64,000 nucleotides of DNA. It comes from Duodenibacillus massiliensis (GTDB lineage Bacteria; Pseudomonadota; Gammaproteobacteria; Burkholderiales; Burkholderiaceae_F). A model generated the notes under the pieces. The model was given only the letters and a program-made list of their open reading frames with translations, had not been told where the DNA came from and made no database searches. Where the stretch lies: assembly GCF_900128485.1 (NCBI RefSeq), contig NZ_LT635861.1, positions 15,876 to 79,875 on the forward strand, given 5' to 3'. Below, in pieces: positions 27,486-35,968 of this stretch. The position numbers and the translations under genes are program-made. Numbering within the stretch: position 1 is the first letter of the stretch; the number at the start of each line of letters is the position of its first letter.

Positions 27486-27524
27486 GCCGGTCTTCAGTGA
27501 GAATTCTGAGGACCGGCATTTTTT
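27486..27524 (+). terminator. Terminator after lyase paralogue 2
   Basis: GCCGGTC and GACCGGC arms with an inner TCA/TGA pair, followed by TTTTTT. Confidence 0.8.
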
Positions 27525-27664
27525 GAACCCTGATCAATATAAGTGTCGCTTATACATCAGACATAAAGTGCTAATTCTGATTTACCGATTCGGGCGGCGT
27601 TTCTACGATGGGACTTGTCAGAAGACAGTGTAGTTTCCGACAAACATTATGAAGGAAAATAATT

Positions 27665-28627
27665 ATGGATCCCCAGGTTTACAACCTTCCGATTACCGGC
27701 ATCGCCAGTTTCGCGAAGTATCCGATCTGTAACGATCTTTCGCAGCTTGACGCCGACCTTTGCGTCATGGGTATTCCCTTTGATGCAGGTGCTCCGTATC
27801 TTTCAGGCTGCAAATTCGGCCCCCGCCGTATCCGCGAGGTTTCCTGCCACTACGGCCGCGGTCCGGCCGGTTTCTGGGATCCGGAACGCCAGACGCAGTA
27901 TCTGGAAGCTCCGGTTTCCATCGTTGACGGCGGTGACGTTGACGTGCATCCGATGGAATACCGCGAGACTTTTGACCGCATTACGGCAACCGTCGGCAAG
28001 ATCCTTGATAAGGGCGCAGTGCCCGTGATGATGGGTGGCGATCATTCGATCACGTATCCGATTGCCCGCGCACTGGACCGTTTTGACGATCTCTGTATCG
28101 TTCAGTTTGACGCGCACCTTGACTTCGGCAAGCGCCGTTACACCAACGGCAGCCCGATGCGCCTGATTTCCGAGATGCCGCACTTTAAGAAGATGTGTCA
28201 GATCGGTATGCGCGGTCTCGGCAGTAACACACGCGAAGACTTTGCGGATGCCGCAGCCTTCGGCTCCGTCGTAATCCCGGCCCGCAAGGCCCTTGCTTTG
28301 GGCGCTGAAGCCGTGATCGACATGATTCCTCAGGCGAAGAACTACTATGTGACGATCGATATCGACGGCTACGACATGTGCTACGCCCCCGGTGTCGGTT
28401 CTCCCTCGCCCGGCGGCCTGAACTATCTCTTCGAAACCGATGTTCTCGAAGGTATCGCCAAGAAGGGTAACGTTGTGGGCTTTGACCTTGTGGAAGTGGC
28501 TCCTCAGTATGACCCGAGCGGTATCACCTGCCGTCTGGGAGCCATGACGATGCTTGCCTTTATGGGCTACATCCTCAAGGAACGCGAAAAGAAGGGCCTT
28601 TTGAAGGCTCAGCTTGCCGCTAAGTAA
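27665..28627 (+). CDS. Ureohydrolase (agmatinase/arginase family)
   Basis: 320-aa Mn-dependent ureohydrolase. Metal ligands are visible in GGDHSITYP (about 124), FDAHLDFG (about 148) and DIDGYDMCYAPGVGSPSPGG (about 233). These enzymes hydrolyse a guanidino group to urea plus an amine (agmatine to putrescine is the usual case). The usual DPxxAPG is DMCYAPG here, a departure that may alter specificity, so I leave out the speB symbol. Strong ribosome site (GAAGGAAAA). The gene follows a lyase that might release a guanidino compound, so the pair could act in series; this is inference. Confidence 0.82.
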   Translation: MDPQVYNLPITGIASFAKYPICNDLSQLDADLCVMGIPFDAGAPYLSGCKFGPRRIREVSCHYGRGPAGFWDPERQTQYLEAPVSIVDGGDVDVHPMEYRETFDRITATVGKILDKGAVPVMMGGDHSITYPIARALDRFDDLCIVQFDAHLDFGKRRYTNGSPMRLISEMPHFKKMCQIGMRGLGSNTREDFADAAAFGSVVIPARKALALGAEAVIDMIPQAKNYYVTIDIDGYDMCYAPGVGSPSPGGLNYLFETDVLEGIAKKGNVVGFDLVEVAPQYDPSGITCRLGAMTMLAFMGYILKEREKKGLLKAQLAAK

Positions 28628-28649
28628 TTAGCTTTGTGTTTCCCCTGCC

Positions 28650-28684
28650 AAACGGCCGGATCTTTAAAAAGTTCCGGCCGTTTT
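28650..28684 (+). terminator. Terminator of the ureohydrolase gene (intron target)
   Basis: AAACGGCCGGA and TCCGGCCGTTTT arms with an 11-nt loop. The group II intron begins 8 bp after it. Confidence 0.85.
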
Positions 28685-28691
28685 GGTCTTT

Positions 28692-29550
28692 GTGCGCTCG
28701 GCATGAGCGCGTTCTAACGGGTGAAAGTCCCGAGTGCAGGGGGTAGCACCAAGCACATAGCCAAGAGCAAGGGTGTCCGCCGCGAGGCGGGATCTGAAGG
28801 AAGCTGGAGGCAAACCACTGACCTGACGTACAGAAACGGCATAAGGCATTCGAAGATGGGTAAGTCTGCAAAACAAGATGAAGCCCGAAGCTACACGGAA
28901 TCCGAGGTGTAGATGCAGCAGGTGCATGGTGGGAAAGAACGCGTTCTTACCCGAGGAGGACTCACGGACTTCAATGCAACAGCATTGTCGGAGTAAAGCT
29001 TGCCGTGAGTAGTCAGCAACGGTCATAGTAAGCAGGGCAGTACCTGACGAAGGACCAAATTTATAGGAGTACGGTGCCGTAGACACAAAGTCGCATGGCG
29101 CAGAAAACATAAGAAACCTGTCTGAGTTTTGGTACCCACGGAATGGGAAGAGGAACTCAGGAGGGCGCAACGGCCGTGATGGACATGGAAAACACCGCAC
29201 ATACCCCGCCTGCTTTCACGGGGATCACACTTGAAGCGATACTGAGCACTGAAAACCTGCTCACAGCGCTCAAACGCGTCGAGAGCAACAGAGGTGCTCC
29301 CGGTGTCGACGGGATGACGACTGAAGAAATTCGAGCGTATATCTTTGCGCATCCGGGCGAGCTTAGGAGTGCGATTCTGACGGGTAAATACCGCCCTTCT
29401 CCCGTGAAACGGGTATCTATACCGAGTTAACGGTATGGGAAGGTAAAACTATGAAAACCGCCGTAAAACACTGCGTGAGCAGTGCCTACCAGATCGGTAC
29501 GGGCGGTGGTGTGGAAGGACGGCGGGGCCTAGCCCCGCCTCCTATCCGAT
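28692..29550 (+). mobile_element. Degenerate group II intron
   Basis: The 5' end begins GTGCGCTCGG and continues with GGTGAAAGTCCCGAGTGC, typical of group II domain I. The 3' end shows a domain VI-like hairpin, GGCGGGG-CCTA-GCCCCGCC, then CTCCTATCCGAT at 29540-29550. The RT gene inside has lost nearly everything after its first 80 codons, so the intron cannot move by itself. It lies just behind an intrinsic terminator, the usual target of class C introns. It fills the 28628-29566 gap. Confidence 0.8.
29179..29430 (+). pseudogene. ltrA: Truncated intron reverse transcriptase/maturase
   Basis: 83 codons matching the N-terminus of group II RTs (ILSTENLLTALKRV, then NRGAPGVDGMTTEEIRAY, KYRPSPVKRVSIP), then a stop. 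The RT catalytic core (YADD), maturase and En domains are missing; only ~120 bp separate this stop from the intron 3' end. An internal deletion is the simplest explanation. Confidence 0.85.
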
Positions 29551-29566
29551 TGCTGAAGTCGGAACG

Positions 29567-30607
29567 TTACGCTCGTCGCAGTGTTCCGACATCCGCAATC
29601 AGTTCTTCAAGCACTTCCGGCTTTGTCGACCACGCCGTACAGAAGCGCACGATAAGACGTCCATCACCGGTTTTGCCGCAAAGCTCGTAGCGATACTTCT
29701 TCGAAAGCACGTCAGCCTGTGCTTTCGTGATTCGCACAAACTGCTGATTCGTGGGGGAGCTGCCTTCCATCTCGCACCCGGCCTCAATAAACGCTTTGCG
29801 AAGCCGCATGGCGCCCTCAACCGCTTGCTTTCCAATCTCAAAATAAAGGCCGTCCTTCATCAAGGCGGCAAACTGCACTCCGCCCAAACGGCCCTTCGCA
29901 AGCAGCGCTCCGCGCTGGCGCATCAGTGCCGGGAAGTCGCGCTTGAGAGTCGGGTTCTTAATTACGAGGGCTTCACACGCAAGCGTCCCGCACTTGGTAC
30001 CGCCGAGATAAAACGCGTCAGCCAGTCGCGCAATGTCTTTTAACGTCACATCAGGACTGGCTGCCAGGCCGTACGCGAGACGTGCGCCGTCAATGTAAAA
30101 GAAGAGCCCGTACTCGCGGCAGACCGCTGCGAGTTCTTCGAGTTCTGCGAGGCTGTAAATCGTTCCGGTTTCGGTGGGGAAAGAGATATACAACAGTCCC
30201 GGCTGAACCAAGAGCACTTTCTCTTCGTTTTCGAAGTAATCCGCGCACAGGCGCCGCAGTGCTTCAGCTGTCACCTTGCCGTCAACTTCAGGGACGGTCA
30301 TCACCTTGTGGCCAGTCGATTCGATGGCGCCAGTTTCGTGCGCTTCGATGTGGCCGCTTGAAGCAGATACCACTCCCTGGTGGGGGCGCAGCGCCGCGGC
30401 AATGAGCGTGAGGTTCGTCTGCGTGCCGCCTGAAAGAAAATGCACGTCCGCATCGATACCGCCGCATGCCGCACGGATCATGTCTGAAGCTTCTTTGCAG
30501 AACTTGTCTTCTGCGTACCCTGGGACTTCTTCGAGATTTGTCTCGCACAGCGCTTTTAAAACGGCGGGGTGGCAACCGGCAATGTAGTCGCACTGAAACT
30601 GATGCAT
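29567..30607 (-). CDS. ltaE: Low-specificity threonine aldolase family PLP enzyme
   Basis: 346-aa fold-type I PLP enzyme: threonine to glycine plus acetaldehyde. The opening QCDYIAGCHPAVLKAL and PGYAEDKF match the clade of shorter threonine aldolases. HIEAHETGAIE, FFYIDGARLAYGL and the PLP Lys in FYLGGTKCGTL (about 204) are visible. Its stop lies 16 bp from the intron 3' end on the opposite strand. Monocistronic. Confidence 0.85.
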   Translation of the reverse strand: MHQFQCDYIAGCHPAVLKALCETNLEEVPGYAEDKFCKEASDMIRAACGGIDADVHFLSGGTQTNLTLIAAALRPHQGVVSASSGHIEAHETGAIESTGHKVMTVPEVDGKVTAEALRRLCADYFENEEKVLLVQPGLLYISFPTETGTIYSLAELEELAAVCREYGLFFYIDGARLAYGLAASPDVTLKDIARLADAFYLGGTKCGTLACEALVIKNPTLKRDFPALMRQRGALLAKGRLGGVQFAALMKDGLYFEIGKQAVEGAMRLRKAFIEAGCEMEGSSPTNQQFVRITKAQADVLSKKYRYELCGKTGDGRLIVRFCTAWSTKPEVLEELIADVGTLRRA

Positions 30608-30818
30608 GCAGAAGTCCTCTCAAAGAAAATGTGCAATTTTCTAATTATGACGCAGGAAGGACTGTGCCTTCAAATATTTAGCGACGGTAAATGACGCTCT
30701 CAGTATTGGAACGCACGGGTGCTGGTTCCCTTTGACGGAAAACAAGAGAATTCCTTGATGCCTGGGTTAATACAGGATAAATTCGAATTGTCACAGGCCT
30801 TTCAGAGGAGAATCCGCC

Positions 30819-32978
30819 ATGGCAATACGACCGATTGTTTTAGCAGCAACTCTCGCTGTTGCAGCGTTAGGGACAACAACAGTCACGGCTCAGGTCTACA
30901 AGGAAACAGTTTCCGGACATAACGGACCCATGACCGTAGAGGTGACGATCGAAAAGGGCGCAGTGAAGACCGTCAAGGTGCTGAAGCATTCCGAGACGGT
31001 CGGTATCGGATCGGTTGCTGTGGAAAAGATCCCGGCCGCAATTGTCAAAAGCAATAAGGCAGATGTGGCGGCTGTCACCGGGGCATCGGTGACATCAAAG
31101 GCGATTGAACAAGCTGTGGAAGTCGCGCTTGCCAAGGCGACAGGTAAGTCTCTGAAAGCGAAATTTAAGCCCGGTACTTACAAGAGTCAGGCTTACGGCA
31201 ACAATGGTTACCTTAATGTTGAGGTCACGGTAACAAAAGACAAGATTAAGTCCATCAAGGTTCCGGCCAATCAGGAAACACCGTTCATGGGCGGTATGGC
31301 CATCAAGTCCATCTCAGACGATATCGTCAGGTATCAGACACTGAATGTTGATGCCGTCTCCGGAGCAACCGTCACAAGCGCAGCCTTTAAGCAGGCAGTA
31401 GGCGCGGCTCTCACACAAAGCGGCGTGAATCTGGCGGCTCTGCAAAAACCGGTGCCTCAGAAGATCAAGAAGTTCAAAGGAACCCGTTCCGAAAGTTATG
31501 ACCTTGTGATTGTGGGTGCGGGCGGCGCGGGTTTGTCGGCCGCCGTGACGGCCGGACAGGCAGGAAAGTACCGCGTCATCGTGCTTGAAAAGATGCCGGT
31601 TATCGGGGGAAACACGCTGCGCTGCGCCAGTGCTTTCAATACAGCCGATCCCGAACGGCAAAAGCTCCTGCCGATGACCGACACGCTGAAAGATGCTGTT
31701 GTTAAGGCCATCAGCGAAAAGCCCGTAAGTGAAGAGCATCGTAAGCTCATGGCTGATGTGAAGGCAAAGTACGAGGCTTATCTGGCTTCGGGCTCAAAGA
31801 CACTCTTTGACTGCCCGGAATGGCATGCTCTGCAGACCTATAACGGCGGCGACAAAGTGGGCCATATTCCGCTTATCCGGACCTATGCCGCCAACACGCT
31901 TGATACGCTGCACTGGATGCAAAAGCTCGGTACTCCCGTGCTTGACCGCGTGAGTCAGGGTGCAGGTGCTCTCTGGCAGAGAACGCATCAGGTGGATGCT
32001 CCTGCGGGTACCGGTCTTGTAGAGCCGCTTTATAAGGCAGCGGTCAAGGAAGGCACCAAGATCGTGACGGGCATGAAAGCAGAGTCCCTGATCGTGAAAA
32101 ACGGCCGTGTGGTCGGTGTCCGGGCAAGTGACAAAGTCGGCAACAACTATGCCTTTAACGCAAAGTACGGTGTGATTCTTGCAACCGGCGGCTACAGTCA
32201 GAATAAAGTGCTTCGGCATCGCTCGGCTCCGCAGCTTACCGTTGATATGGTTTCAACAAATCAGCCGGGAGCTACCGGTGACGGCATTGTGATGGCCACC
32301 AAGATCGGTGCCTATACCACGGGTATGAACTACGTGCAGGTTTATCCGCTTGCAACACCGGGTACCGGTGCTCTGCAGGGACGTGCCCGCAAGATGTCGG
32401 GGCTTGACGATGTGATTGACGTCAACAAGAACGGCGAACGGTTTGTGAAGGAAGATGCCCGTCGTGACGAATTCGTAGCCGCTATTAAAAAGCAGCCCGG
32501 CGCAGTCTGCTACGACATCAATGATGCGTCGATCGTGAAGGAATTCAATTCCTTTAACGAAAATGTGGAAACCTTGGTCAAGCTCGGGCGTATCTACAAG
32601 TCCGATACGCTTGCGGGGCTTGCAAAGCAGCTTGGAATGCCGGCGGAAAACCTGGAAAAGACCGTAGCCGAGTACAACAAGATGGTTGAAGCAAAGAGCG
32701 ACACGAAGTTCGGGCGCAAGCTTTTCGACCAGAAGATTGAGAAAGCCCCGTTCTATGCAACGCCCAGAGCTCCTTCGATTCACCACACGATGGGCGGCCT
32801 GGAGATCAATACCAAGGCGCAGGTTGTTGATGTGCTCGGCAATCCCATCCCGGGGCTCTATGCTGCCGGTGAAGTCACAGGCGGTATCCATGGTTCCAAC
32901 CGCTTGGGTGGCAACGCCACGGCTGACGTGCTGACATTCGGACGTATTGCGGCGAAGTCTGCGCTCGGAATCAAGTAA
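30819..32978 (+). CDS. Secreted FMN/FAD-dependent fumarate/urocanate-type reductase
   Basis: 719-aa exported flavoprotein. Signal peptide at 1-25 (VTAQ). Two tandem FMN-binding domains, each with the flavinylation-type box VTGASVTS (about 85) and VSGATVTS (about 182). FAD-binding domain from VGAGGAGLSAA (about 232). Catalytic-site residues of flavocytochrome-c fumarate reductases are present as HHTMGG (about 655) and GSNRLGG (about 693), with an Arg in RFVKEDARRDE. The His of fumarate reductase (QxHP) is Tyr here (VQVYP, about 508), as in urocanate reductases. No haem CxxCH. Probably an electron sink for an unsaturated acid; the substrate is uncertain. Good ribosome site (AGAGGAG). Confidence 0.82.
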   Translation: MAIRPIVLAATLAVAALGTTTVTAQVYKETVSGHNGPMTVEVTIEKGAVKTVKVLKHSETVGIGSVAVEKIPAAIVKSNKADVAAVTGASVTSKAIEQAVEVALAKATGKSLKAKFKPGTYKSQAYGNNGYLNVEVTVTKDKIKSIKVPANQETPFMGGMAIKSISDDIVRYQTLNVDAVSGATVTSAAFKQAVGAALTQSGVNLAALQKPVPQKIKKFKGTRSESYDLVIVGAGGAGLSAAVTAGQAGKYRVIVLEKMPVIGGNTLRCASAFNTADPERQKLLPMTDTLKDAVVKAISEKPVSEEHRKLMADVKAKYEAYLASGSKTLFDCPEWHALQTYNGGDKVGHIPLIRTYAANTLDTLHWMQKLGTPVLDRVSQGAGALWQRTHQVDAPAGTGLVEPLYKAAVKEGTKIVTGMKAESLIVKNGRVVGVRASDKVGNNYAFNAKYGVILATGGYSQNKVLRHRSAPQLTVDMVSTNQPGATGDGIVMATKIGAYTTGMNYVQVYPLATPGTGALQGRARKMSGLDDVIDVNKNGERFVKEDARRDEFVAAIKKQPGAVCYDINDASIVKEFNSFNENVETLVKLGRIYKSDTLAGLAKQLGMPAENLEKTVAEYNKMVEAKSDTKFGRKLFDQKIEKAPFYATPRAPSIHHTMGGLEINTKAQVVDVLGNPIPGLYAAGEVTGGIHGSNRLGGNATADVLTFGRIAAKSALGIK

Positions 32979-33050
32979 AAGAGCAGAGTAGCCGGCAGAG
33001 GAGGCTTCCGCAACGATCGCGGGTTCTCCGCTGCCGTGCCCGATGATCAG

Positions 33051-33085
33051 AGGCACCGATTCTTACGGGAACCGGTGCCTTTTTG
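33051..33085 (+). terminator. Terminator after the reductase gene
   Basis: AGGCACCG and CGGTGCCT arms followed by TTTTT, about 70 bp after the stop. Confidence 0.75.
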
Positions 33086-33173
33086 CACTGGAAACGTTTT
33101 CAGTCTCTGATTTCTCAGAAGGCCGTGCCGTTAAGATTCCCGCACTACAAGTTTTTGAAGCAGGAGCCCGCAA

Positions 33174-33566
33174 ATGTCAGAAACCACAATAGGCGAAAAG
33201 CCCGTCATCAGTGCCGAAACGATAAAACGCATCTTGGCTTTCCGCGATGACCGTAACTGGAAGCAGTTTCACAATCCCAAGGACCTCGCGATTTCGATCA
33301 GCCTTGAAGCCGCGGAGCTTCTCGAATGCTTTCAGTGGTCCGGTGCGGACACTGAGGTGCGTGCCAAGAAAGCCGCGATGACAGAGGAGTTAAGCGACGT
33401 CGTTATCTACGCACTGCTTCTCGCAGACCGCCTCGGTATTGACCTTGATGCGGCAGTCAACGCCAAAGTGGCAAAGAATGCCGCCAAGTATCCGGTAAAA
33501 GATTGCTGGGGCAGCTCCGCGAAATACGATGCACTCAAAAAGAAAGCTCGGTCTGAAAGCCGGTAG
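33174..33566 (+). CDS. MazG-like nucleotide pyrophosphohydrolase
   Basis: 130-aa all-alpha NTP-PPase of the MazG/RS21-C6 type, which hydrolyses (d)NTPs such as dCTP to NMP and PPi, a house-cleaning role. The metal motif EAAELLE...EELSDVVIYALLLADRLGID (about 46-85) is complete. AGGAG lies 8 nt before the ATG. Alone between terminators and the decayed region. Confidence 0.85.
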   Translation: MSETTIGEKPVISAETIKRILAFRDDRNWKQFHNPKDLAISISLEAAELLECFQWSGADTEVRAKKAAMTEELSDVVIYALLLADRLGIDLDAAVNAKVAKNAAKYPVKDCWGSSAKYDALKKKARSESR

Positions 33567-33749
33567 CGCACCGGTTAAAACAGCATCATCAGAGGTCCCA
33601 GACGGGAAGCGCCGTTACATTGTCCGAAAGCTTTTGTGTTTTGCCGCAGAGGCACACAACAGCCCCCGGGCCGCGCCGGGCCGCGCCTCACCAGGAGGCC
33701 GCCAAGAACGCTGAAAGGCGCCGTCAGGCGCGCGTCCTGCGTTTCTGTT

Positions 33750-34462
33750 GCACTGACGGCTACCTGGGCCGGTGTTCGAGTGTTTTGCCGACGGCGCCGA
33801 AAAAAGAGGGAAGCAGGTAAAGGATGCCGAGAGCGCCTGCGAGGTTAAGCCGGTCACCGAGCTCATCAGAGTCAAGTCCGGTTTCAGCAAGCATTGTTTG
33901 GCTGTCAAATACCTCCGTCGTGTGACGCGCCATTACCCGCAGAAAGACAGTAAACGCTGCCGGATTTTTGAGGCCGGCATCTCTCAGTTCCGGTTCAAGG
34001 GACGAGCGGATTAAGTCCCGGCATCGATCCGAACCAGATTCGTTCCCAAACGTCCCCCTGCGGTCATCGCGGGGAGTGTTCCGCGCGTGAGAGTTCCCGT
34101 GGGTTTCCAGGGCTTTTGCCCGAGCCCTTGCCCCACGATTTTATAGAGACTCAGCGGGAAATAGATCATAAAACGCAAGACGTCCGGCCAGAGACTCATC
34201 AACCGGCTTACGGTAGCCGGGGCGTCGTGAGAAAAGCTTCCGGATCGTCTTGGGCAAGCTGCCGCTCGCGGTTGGTGAGAAGCGACACACACGGGCGGGC
34301 GTCAGAAAGTGCGGCAAGCAGTGTGTGTTTCCCCGCTCCGTGCATCCCATTGATGAGGACGCCCTTGAATTGTCCCGAAGCGCGTTTGACGGCGGGCACC
34401 AGGGTACGGAGAAGATAAGCCGGATTGTGAGAAGTCTCTGCGGACATGGCAAATGAACCCAA
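33750..34462 (-). pseudogene. Decayed AAA_14/DUF4143 ATPase
   Basis: Read leftward from 34462, the N-terminus shows a P-loop relic (GVLINGMHGAGKHTLL) followed by RELAQ-like DDPEAFL, then a stop near 34208. Further left, another frame (34015-33780) holds LRDAGLKNPAAFTVFLRVMA and ALGILYLLPSFFGAVGKTLE, matching the central DUF4143 part. Walker B and the C-terminus are gone. Several frameshifts and deletions, so not functional. The remaining 33567-33750 holds only GC-rich sequence without a recognisable gene. Confidence 0.65.
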
Positions 34463-34495
34463 TCGATTTCAGAAAGGCGGAAACACGGCGCCCGG

Positions 34496-35968
34496 TCAGA
34501 GGAGCGGCGACAGAAGATAACAGATCCCCTCAAGCAACCTGTCTTTCAGAGGCCTCTTGTGCCAGGTCACCGGATCGACTTCCGAGCACCGCGCTTCATA
34601 GCTTCTCAGCAACCGCACCAGATCCGCCACGAACTTGGGGTCAAACACCAGAAGCATCATCTCGAAATTGAGATGCAGGCTCCGGTTATCGAGGTTCACA
34701 GTTCCAAAGAGCGCAAAGTCGTCATCGACCGTAATGGCTTTGGTGTGCAGCAACCCCGCATCAAACCGCAGGATCTTAACGCCCGCCGCCATCAGGCCCT
34801 CAAAGTAGCGATGCGAAGCCCACTGCACAAACTGCGAGTCGTTTTTCGCGGGCAACAAGAGCCGCACATCCACACCCCGCCACGCTGCGTTTTGCAGCGC
34901 CACGGCCATCGCTTCATTGGGCACAAAGTAGGGCGTTGAAATGAGGACACTGCGGCGTGCGCAGTTAATCGCTTCGATGATCACGCGCATGTTGGCGTCA
35001 TCGGGCGCCGTGGGCCCGGAAGGCACGACCACAATACGGGCGTCGCCTTCCGGCGGCACCGCAGGCACCGGCAGAAACGAAAACTGCTGTCCGGCGTCAT
35101 CGGGCTGCAGCGCCCAGTCAAAACTGAAGACGAGGTTGAGGTCCGCGACCGCAGCGCCGGTGATTCTGGCCATCGCGTCAATCCATTCGCCGACGTGCTC
35201 GTTTTGGTTGAAAAACGCCGGGTCGACCATGTTGAGACTTCCCGTGTAGCCCACGCGGTTGTCGATCACAATGGTCTTGCGGTGCAACCGCAGATCGAGC
35301 CGGCCCTGCGTCGGCGCAAAAAAGCGCACAGGCAAAGCTGACAACACATGTACGCCCGCCGCCTGCAGGCGCTTGGGCCAGGCGGACTTAAAAAAGCTGT
35401 GCGAGCCGATGTCGTCGAGCAACACCTTACACGCCACACCGCGCCCGGCGGCCGCAATCAGCGATTCAGCCACGGCATCCGCAAGACCCCCGGCGCTCCA
35501 GATGTAAAACTCCATCGAAACGCTTGTTTTCGCCGCATCGATGTCAGAAATGATGCGCTTTAGGGCGGCGTCTGTGTCACCAATGAGTTCAATCGTGGAT
35601 CCCCGGCTCATCGGAATGTCGCCCAACTTTTGCGCGAGCCTTACAAGGCCCTTGTGGCGCTGCCCCGCGGGGAGTTCTCCCACGTAGGCTGCGGGCTTTT
35701 GCGAAAGCACCGCTTCCCAGCGGTAAAGCGCCTGGCGCATCCGGAATTCCCGCCAGCGTCCGATGGGCTTTTCCCCGATGAGAAGATAGAGAATGAAGCC
35801 CACGTAGGGAAGCGCAAGCGTAAGCACAATCCACGCCAGGGAAGAGGCCGGCGGATGGCGCGTCAGAATCACCCGAAGTACCACGCCCAAGGTGAGTCCT
35901 GCCTGAATGACAACCGCAACCGCGCCCCAGAGGGTGACGGTGTTTAGGCTTGCAAGAAGCTCCGTCAT
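34496..35968 (-). CDS. cls: Cardiolipin synthase
   Basis: 490-aa membrane phospholipase-D-type enzyme joining phosphatidylglycerol units into cardiolipin. Two N-terminal transmembrane helices (about 15-35, 42-62), then two HKD motifs: LHRKTIVID (about 232) and LHTKAITVDD (about 412), each followed by the GS/GT-N box (YTGSLNM, FGTVNLDNRS). The ATG at 35968 overlaps the uup stop by four bases (ATGA), so translation is probably coupled. Confidence 0.9.
   Translation of the reverse strand: MTELLASLNTVTLWGAVAVVIQAGLTLGVVLRVILTRHPPASSLAWIVLTLALPYVGFILYLLIGEKPIGRWREFRMRQALYRWEAVLSQKPAAYVGELPAGQRHKGLVRLAQKLGDIPMSRGSTIELIGDTDAALKRIISDIDAAKTSVSMEFYIWSAGGLADAVAESLIAAAGRGVACKVLLDDIGSHSFFKSAWPKRLQAAGVHVLSALPVRFFAPTQGRLDLRLHRKTIVIDNRVGYTGSLNMVDPAFFNQNEHVGEWIDAMARITGAAVADLNLVFSFDWALQPDDAGQQFSFLPVPAVPPEGDARIVVVPSGPTAPDDANMRVIIEAINCARRSVLISTPYFVPNEAMAVALQNAAWRGVDVRLLLPAKNDSQFVQWASHRYFEGLMAAGVKILRFDAGLLHTKAITVDDDFALFGTVNLDNRSLHLNFEMMLLVFDPKFVADLVRLLRSYEARCSEVDPVTWHKRPLKDRLLEGICYLLSPLL

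Noticed and set aside
33567-33850. Several short GC-rich open frames
   Set aside because: No conserved residues; the region looks like non-coding and decayed sequence beside the ATPase relic.
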